Positions 1 through 4,593 of a stretch of DNA of 5,422 nt are shown piece after piece. The stretch comes from Deltaproteobacteria bacterium. Its GTDB lineage: Bacteria > Desulfobacterota > Desulfobulbia > Desulfobulbales > BM004. A program made the position numbers and the translations under genes. How positions within the stretch are numbered: position 1 is the first letter of the stretch; every line of letters begins with the position of its first letter. The notes beneath the pieces were generated by a model, which saw nothing but the letters and a program-made list of their open reading frames with translations, was not told the DNA's origin and made no database searches. Location: the NCBI GenBank assembly GCA_019312985.1, contig JAFDCC010000209.1, positions 1 through 5,422 of the forward strand, read 5' to 3'.

Positions 1-113
1 AGTTTCTCAAGGCTGGCCGCCGAGAGAAAAACCTCGTAACCGACCCCGTTGACGAGAATGGTCACCTTGTCCGGCGACTTGTAAAGAAACTCCCCTTTCA
101 GGCAGGAAATCAT
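1..113 (-). CDS. ruvA: RuvA, Holliday junction branch-migration subunit (N-terminal fragment)
   Basis: Only the first 37 codons are visible; the gene runs off the left edge. The translation starts MISCLKGEFLYKSPDKVTIL and continues with NGVGYEVFLSAASLEK. This matches the first OB-fold strands of RuvA, whose family start is MIG-L-G followed by a conserved NGVGYEV segment. In the known system RuvA tetramers bind the four-way junction and load the RuvB ATPase rings for branch migration, and RuvC then cuts. The ATG at 113-111 is preceded by GAGGG about 9 nt upstream, a plausible ribosome-binding site. The gene lies 70 bp downstream of ruvC on the same strand, the usual ruvC-ruvA order, so co-transcription is likely. 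Identification rests on a short segment but is strengthened by synteny. Confidence 0.9.
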   Translation of the reverse strand, partial: MISCLKGEFLYKSPDKVTILVNGVGYEVFLSAASLEK

Positions 114-183
114 GGTATTGCACCCTCAATTATTGAAAAATGCGTGGTCCCTGTGCTGTGCTGTCCCGCTGCAGGTCAAGGCC

Positions 184-690
184 TCAGCCCACCACCTCGC
201 CATCCAGCACTGTCTGGTTGGCGTGGCACATGGCCACGGCCAGGGCGTCTGCCGCATCAGCACTGGGAGACGCGGAGAGCTGCAGAAGGACGCGAACCAT
301 CTGCTGCACCTGCTGCTTGTCTGCATTGCCGTAGCCCACCACCGCCTGTTTCACCATGCGGGGCGTGTAGTCATGCACCTTGAGGCCGTTGTGGAGGGCG
401 GCCAGAACTGCCACGCCCCTGGCATGCCCCAGTTTCAGAGCGGTACGCGGGTTAGCCGCGACAAAAACATCCTCTACCGCTGCGACAGAGGGGTGGTGCG
501 TCTCGATCACCTCGCACAGGCCGTCAAATATAATCTTGAGCCGTTCGGAAAAGGAGTACCTGTCTCCCAGTCTGATAACCCCGCAGGTCACATAGTACAG
601 ACGGTTTTCTTTTTTCGCTATAACTCCGTAGCCGGTGGCGCGGGATCCCGGATCTATCCCGAGAATGCGCTCGTTTCCCTGTTCTGGCAT
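184..690 (-). CDS. ruvC: RuvC, crossover junction endodeoxyribonuclease
   Basis: This is the RuvC endonuclease, which resolves Holliday junctions by paired symmetric nicks during recombinational repair. The 168-residue length is normal for the family. The RNase H-like fold is recognisable: ILGIDPGSRATGYG at residues 9-22 carries the first catalytic Asp (D13), AAVEDVFVAANPRTALKLGHARG at 70-92 carries E73 and the aromatic F76 that corresponds to the base-stacking Phe of E. coli RuvC, and SADAADALAVA at 143-153 carries D145 and D148. All four acidic metal ligands of the family are therefore present. The basic, conserved segment MVKQAVVGYGNADKQQVQ lies at 112-129. The ATG is the earliest possible start, because an in-frame TAG lies two codons upstream. 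No strong Shine-Dalgarno is visible before it. It sits 103 bp downstream of yebC and 70 bp upstream of ruvA, the common yebC-ruvC-ruvA arrangement. Confidence 0.97.
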   Translation of the reverse strand: MPEQGNERILGIDPGSRATGYGVIAKKENRLYYVTCGVIRLGDRYSFSERLKIIFDGLCEVIETHHPSVAAVEDVFVAANPRTALKLGHARGVAVLAALHNGLKVHDYTPRMVKQAVVGYGNADKQQVQQMVRVLLQLSASPSADAADALAVAMCHANQTVLDGEVVG

Positions 691-748
691 CGGCTATCAC
701 ACATTTTCTTCGGGCATCAGAAGACCCGTTCTGCAGTCAAAACGGCCC

Positions 749-771
749 CTGCCGGGATGCGGCCCCGGCAG
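749..771 (-). promoter_or_regulatory. GC-rich hairpin between yebC and ruvC
   Basis: A perfect 8-bp inverted repeat, CTGCCGGG at 749-756 against CCCGGCAG at 764-771, encloses a 7-nt loop. It lies in the 103-bp gap just after the yebC stop. On the transcribed (minus) strand it is followed by GGGGCCGTTTTGAC, which has only four Ts and is GC-rich just before them. It is therefore not a convincing intrinsic terminator. It may act as a weak attenuator, a 3'-end stabiliser or an RNA-processing site between the two genes. The function is inferred; only the repeat is seen. Confidence 0.4.
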
Positions 772-793
772 AATCGAGCAGCCCGGCCAGCCA

Positions 794-1543
794 TTACGAA
801 ACCGTCTCCATGATATCGTCGGGAATGTCGAAATTGGCATAGACGTTCTGGACATCATCGTTATCTTCCAGGTTTTCAAGAAGCTTTAAAACCTGTTTTG
901 CCGTCTTTTCATCGGTTATCTCGACAATGGTCTGGGGAACCATGGCAACCGAGGCCTCGATAAACTCTACCCCGCCGCTCTCCAGACTCTCGCGCACCGT
1001 TTCAAAATCCTCCGGCGCGGTAAGCACCTGGTAAACGGTATCCTCTTCAACGACATCCTCGGCGCCCCCCTCAAGGGCCTTGTCCAAGAGCTCCTCCTCG
1101 CTGATGCTTTCCTTGTCAACCAGGATGGTCCCCTTCTTGGAAAACATCCAGGAAACACAGCCGAACTCGCCGAGATTGCCGCCGCTCTTGCTGAAAAAAT
1201 GCCTGACATCGGCAACGCTCCGGTTTTTATTGTCAGTCAGGCACTCAACCAAAACAGCAACACCGCCGGGGCCGTATCCCTCGTAGGTGATCTCTTCATA
1301 CACCGCCCCTTCCAGTTCGCCGGTCCCCTTCTTGATCGCCCTCTCGATGTTGTCCTTGGGCATATTTTCAGCCTTGGCCGAAGCGATGGCACTGCGCAGG
1401 CGGGGATTGGCGTCAGGGTCGCCGCCGCCCATCCTGGCGGCCACAATGATTTCCTTGATCAGCCTGGTGAAAATCCTGCCCCGTTTTGCATCAACCGCAC
1501 CCTTTTTCCGCTTTATGGTGCTCCATTTAGAATGTCCTGACAC
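794..1543 (-). CDS. yebC: YebC/TACO1-family protein (probable translation or transcription regulator)
   Basis: The 249-residue product has the full-length architecture of the family. It opens with the signature [20 protein letters not shown] (residues 2-21). [13 protein letters not shown] follows at 61-73, then [22 protein letters not shown] at 88-108, FGCVSWMF at 127-134, and a C-terminal acidic segment [15 protein letters not shown] at 225-239. Bacterial YebC proteins have been described as DNA-binding regulators (PmpR type). Mitochondrial TACO1 and more recently studied bacterial members act on the ribosome and help translation through difficult proline-rich stretches; which role applies here cannot be read from sequence. 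It is cytoplasmic, with no signal peptide or membrane segment. The start is GTG, supported by an AGGAGG 8 nt upstream and by the conserved GHSKW beginning at residue 3. It lies between rlmE and ruvC on the same strand. Confidence 0.96.
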   Translation of the reverse strand: MSGHSKWSTIKRKKGAVDAKRGRIFTRLIKEIIVAARMGGGDPDANPRLRSAIASAKAENMPKDNIERAIKKGTGELEGAVYEEITYEGYGPGGVAVLVECLTDNKNRSVADVRHFFSKSGGNLGEFGCVSWMFSKKGTILVDKESISEEELLDKALEGGAEDVVEEDTVYQVLTAPEDFETVRESLESGGVEFIEASVAMVPQTIVEITDEKTAKQVLKLLENLEDNDDVQNVYANFDIPDDIMETVS

Positions 1544-1551
1544 TTCCCTGA

Positions 1552-1557
1552 CCTCCT
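1552..1557 (-). promoter_or_regulatory. Strong Shine-Dalgarno for yebC
   Basis: AGGAGG on the minus strand lies 8 nt before the GTG start of yebC. It is the best ribosome-binding site on this strand and fixes the non-ATG start, since the protein from GTG begins with the conserved (M)SGHSKW. Confidence 0.85.
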
Positions 1558-1570
1558 GTTTATCATTCTC

Positions 1571-1587
1571 CCCGGCAGGGCGCCGGG
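1571..1587. promoter_or_regulatory. GC-rich hairpin in the rlmE-yebC gap
   Basis: The inverted repeat CCCGGC (1571-1576) / GCCGGG (1582-1587) has a 5-nt loop and lies about 14 nt upstream of the yebC Shine-Dalgarno. On the plus strand it is followed, after four bases, by a T-rich run (TTCTTATTTTTA), which resembles a weak terminator against antisense transcription. On the minus strand, where the genes lie, it is followed by AGAATGATAAAC, which is not U-rich, so it would be a leader hairpin of yebC instead. The role is uncertain. Confidence 0.35.
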
Positions 1588-1636
1588 CCTGTTCTTATTT
1601 TTATGCAACGAGTAGCGGAAACCCGAAACGAGCGTC

Positions 1637-2236
1637 TTATTTCTCGCCAAACCCCATGGCCAGGACAAAAACCTCCCGGCTCTCTTTCCTGGAACTCTTC
1701 GGCTTCACGATTTTAACCGTTTTAAAAATCTTTCGCACTGAATCAGCAAACTCCTTGAAATCCTCCCCCTCAAAAACCTTGACATACAGGTTGCCGCCCC
1801 TCTCCAGCAATGTTGCCGCCAGTTCGACTACCCGCCTTGCCAGGGCAAGGGACTGCTGCTGGTCCACCCACCTGTTGCCCGAGGTGCGGGGGGCGATATC
1901 GCTGAGGACCACCCGGTATTTCTTCCTGATTTTCTGCACCGATGCAACAGTATCTTCCGCCATGACATCAGCCGTGAGCCAGACAATGTCGGCCGCCCCG
2001 GCAATGGTCGTTTTCTGCCCCTCCTGCAGATCAACGCCGACCACAATTCCCCGCGGTCCCACTGTCCGGGCCGCGTAAAGCGACCAGCTTCCCGGCTGAC
2101 AACCAAGATCAAGCACGGCGTTGCCGGCCGCCATGATTCTGTACTTTTTCTGCGCCTCTTCGAGCTTATAGACGGAACGGGCCGGGTAGTTGTCCTTTTT
2201 GGCCCTGTTAAAGTAGTAATCCTGAACCTTGCGCAT
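1637..2236 (-). CDS. rlmE: RlmE (FtsJ/RrmJ), 23S rRNA 2'-O-ribose methyltransferase
   Basis: This enzyme uses S-adenosylmethionine to methylate the 2'-OH of U2552 (E. coli numbering) in the 23S rRNA A-loop, a late step in 50S assembly. From the preferred start it has 199 residues, close to the usual 200-210. Counting from that start, ARSVYKLEE carries the first catalytic Lys (K24), AVLDLGCQPGSWS (40-52) is the SAM-binding loop, VLSDIAP holds D113, LYVKVF holds K153, and SSRKESREVFVLAMGF holds E188. These correspond to the K-D-K-E tetrad of RrmJ. The open frame extends to another ATG at 2281, which would add 15 residues (MLPPAARRGGERPEK). I prefer the inner ATG because family members begin near MRKVQDYYF and the outer ATG is directly preceded by a small hairpin rather than an SD. 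The GGGGAGGAG before the inner ATG is about 14 nt away, longer than ideal, so the start is not settled. Confidence 0.94.
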   Translation of the reverse strand: MRKVQDYYFNRAKKDNYPARSVYKLEEAQKKYRIMAAGNAVLDLGCQPGSWSLYAARTVGPRGIVVGVDLQEGQKTTIAGAADIVWLTADVMAEDTVASVQKIRKKYRVVLSDIAPRTSGNRWVDQQQSLALARRVVELAATLLERGGNLYVKVFEGEDFKEFADSVRKIFKTVKIVKPKSSRKESREVFVLAMGFGEK

Positions 2237-2281
2237 TTTTTCTGGCCGTTCTCCTCCCCTGCGTGCTGCAGGTGGCAACAT

Positions 2282-2295
2282 GCCTGTTTCCAGGC
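2282..2295 (-). promoter_or_regulatory. Small GNRA-loop hairpin upstream of rlmE
   Basis: On the minus strand GCCTG-GAAA-CAGGC forms a perfect 5-bp stem closed by a GAAA (GNRA) tetraloop, directly 5' of the alternative ATG at 2281. It occupies the place where a ribosome-binding site for that ATG should be, which argues for the start at 2236. It may simply be a short leader structure; no function is established. Confidence 0.3.
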
Positions 2296-2354
2296 GATGG
2301 CTGCTGTATGCGAATGCCTGCTGATACTACAACGCTGCCCCGGGAAAAATCAAA

Positions 2355-3830
2355 TTAATTATCTGATTTCAGATAGTTTTTTATCCATTCAAGGGCCTGA
2401 TCCCTGTCCTTTACCCTGCCTTCCACCCGGGCATCTTCCAGGCTTTCAAATATCTTCCGGAAGAGCGGTCCCGGCTTGAGCCCGAAAAGCGCGATGAGGT
2501 CATTGCCGCTGACCAGTCTTGTGGCCAGTACCGGCTCTATTGTACGGCGGTAGGCGAGATCCACCTCGTGAAAGAGACCCGCCATGTCCTCTTCCATCCC
2601 TGCCGGCTTGCCGGGCCCGCATCCCGCCAGGCTGTCGGCCATGGCCAGCATGAAGAGTCCCGGATATTCCCGCCCTACCGCCCGGACCAGCCGCAGGTAG
2701 GCCCTGGAGGTCACCCCGGTCTTGCGGCGGGCATTGTTGAGGTGAAAGGGCCACATGTGGACAGCAATAAGGCGGGCCACAAAGTCCCTGTCATTTTTAC
2801 TCCAGCGAAAGCGGTCAGCAATGATAAAAAAAATCCCCTCCCCTTCCCTGTCGTGATTGTAGAAGGTGATGCGGCCGTTCTCCTCCTCCGGTACCGCGCA
2901 TGTCGCCGGTTTGCCCAGGTCGTGGAACAGGGCGCCCCACTTCAGGAGGATTCTTCTTCTGTCCTCCTCCAGGTATTCTGCAAAAAACTCCCCGCAGCCC
3001 GGAAAAAAGCGGCCCGGGTCCTCCTGCACCGCTTCCATCTGCCCGAGGGCGGCGAGGCCATGGGCAAAGACATCAAGGTGGTGCGAAGAGGGCTGTTGGA
3101 CACCGACACCCCGGTAGAGCTCCGGCAGAAGCTCCTGGAGCAGACCGCTGGCATGCATGGCCTCGATGGTGCGGATGGATGGCGGTGATGCCATTATGGT
3201 TTCCAGTTCTGCGGCGAGCCGCTCCCCGGCAACGAGGTAAAGAAGGTGGACGTGCTTTCGGATCATCTTCTCGGTCTGCGGTTCAATGGCAAAGCCGTAT
3301 TTTGCCATGAACCGGTAAGCCCTGAGAAGCCGCAGGGGATCGCTGATGAAAACCGCCGGCCCGGTGCTGCGGATGACCCCGTCCCGAAGGTCCTGGAACC
3401 CGCCGGCAGGATCGATGATGGCAGCCGCCGGCAACCGCTCCCGGGAAACTGGGATTGCGGCGGGAAACGGCAGGGCCATGCTGTTTATGGTAAAATCCCG
3501 CTTCAAAAGATCCTCGGCAATGGTGGCCGCGCCTTCGCGAAAGGAGGTGAAATCAATGCAGACATCCTGCCACACCACCCGGGCCACATCTTCTTCAGCG
3601 TCCATGGGAACAAATGTCCCCCCCAGGTGTCGGGCGAGTTCCCCGGCCCAGGAAAAACTGCCGCGCTCAACGGTTATATCGAGGTCCCGGGATGCGCGGT
3701 CCATGAGCCAGTCGCGGACAGTGCCCCCGGCGATATAGCATGGCGCATTTTGCTGCCGCACCAGGGTTTCCAGGGCTTCCACCAGGGGTTTGGGATACTG
3801 CGCCAGCAGTTTCAGAGCGTCGGTTTTCAT
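2355..3830 (-). CDS. cca: tRNA nucleotidyltransferase with HD domain (CCA-adding type; class II poly(A) polymerase/tRNA NT superfamily)
   Basis: The 491-residue product is a class II nucleotidyltransferase that should add C and/or A to tRNA 3' ends. Motif A is IAGGTVRD (33-40) followed by RDLDITV, with metal-binding D49 and D51; the third carboxylate is D93 in CIDF. RDFTINSMAL (111-120) is motif B, SDPLRLLRAYRF (163-174) is motif D and ERLAAELE (203-210) is motif E. An HD phosphohydrolase domain follows: HHLDVFAHG (H257), LFHDLGKPAT (H303, D304), FYNHDREG (H326), VHMWPFHL (H358) and MADSLAGC (D399). The C-terminal LVSGNDLIALFGLKPGP...ALEWI is typical of bacterial HD-containing members. The usual EDxxR of motif D reads SDPLR here. 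Some deltaproteobacteria, such as Geobacter, split CC- and A-adding between two enzymes, so the exact specificity (CCA, CC, A, or poly(A)) is open. The ATG has no clear Shine-Dalgarno. It is the first gene of the minus-strand cluster, 118 bp ahead of rlmE. Confidence 0.88.
   Translation of the reverse strand: MKTDALKLLAQYPKPLVEALETLVRQQNAPCYIAGGTVRDWLMDRASRDLDITVERGSFSWAGELARHLGGTFVPMDAEEDVARVVWQDVCIDFTSFREGAATIAEDLLKRDFTINSMALPFPAAIPVSRERLPAAAIIDPAGGFQDLRDGVIRSTGPAVFISDPLRLLRAYRFMAKYGFAIEPQTEKMIRKHVHLLYLVAGERLAAELETIMASPPSIRTIEAMHASGLLQELLPELYRGVGVQQPSSHHLDVFAHGLAALGQMEAVQEDPGRFFPGCGEFFAEYLEEDRRRILLKWGALFHDLGKPATCAVPEEENGRITFYNHDREGEGIFFIIADRFRWSKNDRDFVARLIAVHMWPFHLNNARRKTGVTSRAYLRLVRAVGREYPGLFMLAMADSLAGCGPGKPAGMEEDMAGLFHEVDLAYRRTIEPVLATRLVSGNDLIALFGLKPGPLFRKIFESLEDARVEGRVKDRDQALEWIKNYLKSDN
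2360..2375. repeat. Perfect palindrome overlapping the 3' end of cca
   Basis: TATCTGA-TT-TCAGATA is a 16-bp perfect inverted repeat lying within the last codons of the tRNA nucleotidyltransferase gene, ending just before its stop codon. On the minus strand it is followed by ATTAATTTGATTTTTC. As RNA it could form a 6-bp AT-rich stem with a 4-nt loop followed at a distance by U-rich sequence. That makes it at best a weak terminator between cca and rlmE. It could equally be a protein-binding palindrome or chance. Confidence 0.35.
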
Positions 3831-3877
3831 GGCAATTGATTGCTGTTTTTCGGTGCGGCCTCAGATACCGCCTGGTT

Positions 3878-3911
3878 GCCCGGCCGGGCCCGGAGAAATA
3901 ATTTTTCCGGG
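3878..3911. promoter_or_regulatory. Two adjacent palindromes in the divergent intergenic region (possible operator)
   Basis: The 12-bp perfect palindrome GCCCGGCCGGGC (3878-3889) abuts a second inverted repeat at 3889-3911. In the second, CCCGGAGAAA pairs with TTTTTCCGGG as 10 bp including one G-U, leaving a 3-nt centre. Neither side is followed by a T-run on either strand, so a terminator is unlikely. They lie just upstream of the promoter for the redox gene at 3922-3949 and some 50-80 bp upstream of the cca start, where a shared operator for the divergent genes could sit. The 177-bp gap (3831-4007) also holds a short GCAAT-TG-ATTGC repeat at 3832-3843, next to the cca start. I see no recognisable promoter for the cca direction. 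Confidence 0.35.
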
Positions 3912-3921
3912 GCCGCCGACC

Positions 3922-3949
3922 TTGCCGGAAACAATTAAACTGTTATATT
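3922..3949 (+). promoter_or_regulatory. Probable sigma-70 promoter with extended -10 for the thioredoxin-like gene
   Basis: TTGCCG at 3922-3927 (4 of 6 matches to TTGACA) is separated by 16 bp from TATATT at 3944-3949 (5 of 6 matches to TATAAT). The -10 is preceded by TG one base upstream (TGTTATATT), an extended -10. Transcription would begin near 3956, giving a leader of about 50 nt before the ATG at 4008. The local AT-richness stands out from the GC-rich surroundings. It is the clearest promoter in the window but is predicted from sequence only. Confidence 0.6.
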
Positions 3950-4007
3950 GCTTATATCTGCCAGCATTCGTCAACATTTTTGTCAACTGCAGAAAGGGAA
4001 AAAACCT

Positions 4008-4502
4008 ATGGACGCTGCTCTGCAAAAAACCATCCGGATCGGCAATGTTACCGTCGGCCTCCTTGGCCTTGAGATCGCCCTCGCCCAGCTCGCCGGCAAA
4101 AAGATTTCCGAAAGCGAGGCGGTCAGCTTCCTCTATGACCAGGTCAGCCGGAAGAACTATATCCCGTCCCAGGCCGTGGAACCTTACAAAAGGGCACTGC
4201 TGGCTGAATACCGACGCTACTTCGAGCTGGAAGCTGCCGAGACCCCGGGGCTGACCATTCGCATCCTCGGGCGGCCCTGTGTCACCTGCAACAAGCTGAA
4301 AACGACCGTGATCGACATCCTGCAGGAAAAAGGCGTCGCCGCGGATATTGAAGATGTGCAGGACCTTGATGAAGTATGGCGCTTCGGCGTGACGCAGACA
4401 CCGGCTCTCATCATAAACGGCGAGGTGAAAAGCGCCGGAATCCAGCCCCCCCGCGTCCAGATAGAGCAATGGATTGAAGAGGCCGCTGCCCGTAACAAAT
4501 AA
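4008..4502 (+). CDS. Thioredoxin-like redox protein (CxxC) with extra N-terminal domain
   Basis: The 164-residue product has two parts. Residues 80-164 look like a small thioredoxin/glutaredoxin-fold protein of the redox-active disulfide (MTH895/TM0996-like) type: strand LTIRILG, active site GRPCVTCNKL with C91 and C94, then the cis-Pro region VTQTPALIINGEVKSAG (P132). It probably carries out cytoplasmic thiol-disulfide exchange; the partner is unknown. Residues 1-78 form a mostly helical domain (RIGNVTVGLLGLEIALAQLAGK, then a segment ending with YIPSQAVEPYKRALLAEYRRYFE). I know similar segments only as an accessory domain on deltaproteobacterial thioredoxin-like proteins and cannot give it a function. 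There is no signal peptide. The ATG at 4008 is preferred, with AAAGGG about 9 nt upstream. A longer frame from TTG at 3948 would start inside the predicted -10 box. It diverges from cca and lies 91 bp upstream of the channel gene on the same strand. Confidence 0.85.
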   Translation: MDAALQKTIRIGNVTVGLLGLEIALAQLAGKKISESEAVSFLYDQVSRKNYIPSQAVEPYKRALLAEYRRYFELEAAETPGLTIRILGRPCVTCNKLKTTVIDILQEKGVAADIEDVQDLDEVWRFGVTQTPALIINGEVKSAGIQPPRVQIEQWIEEAAARNK

Positions 4503-4504
4503 AA

Positions 4505-4561
4505 CCTTGCTGCCGTGACCTTTTCCCCCTGATTCGCCCCAGAACGCCTGCAGCGGCAAGG
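4505..4561. repeat. Long-loop inverted repeat between the redox gene and the channel gene
   Basis: CCTTGCTGC at 4505-4513 can pair with GCGGCAAGG at 4553-4561, giving nine pairs including one G-U, but with a 39-nt loop. It starts 2 nt after the stop of the redox gene. On the plus strand it is followed by AAAAAGC, so it lacks the U-run of a terminator; on the minus strand it is followed by TTTTATTT, but no gene on that strand ends there. Read-through into the channel gene is therefore not excluded. Confidence 0.25.
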
Positions 4562-4593
4562 AAAAAGCATAAATTCGGCGGAACCGCATCACG

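Noticed and set aside
112..813. Long plus-strand open frame of 233 codons
   Set aside because: It lies antisense to ruvC, whose four catalytic acids and family length are clear. The plus-strand translation is low-complexity and resembles no family.
1287..2078. Plus-strand open frame of 263 codons across yebC and rlmE
   Set aside because: It spans two well-supported minus-strand genes and the gap between them. Its translation is Ser/Pro/Leu-rich with no recognisable motif, as expected for an antisense shadow.
3948..4007. N-terminal extension of the redox protein from a TTG at 3948
   Set aside because: The TTG overlaps the predicted -10 hexamer, so it would not be in the transcript, and the added residues are not domain-like. 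The ATG at 4008 has a ribosome-binding site.
4505..4561. Rho-independent terminator after the redox gene
   Set aside because: The stem has a 39-nt loop and is followed by As rather than Ts on the plus strand, so it does not meet the pattern. It is kept only as a low-confidence repeat.
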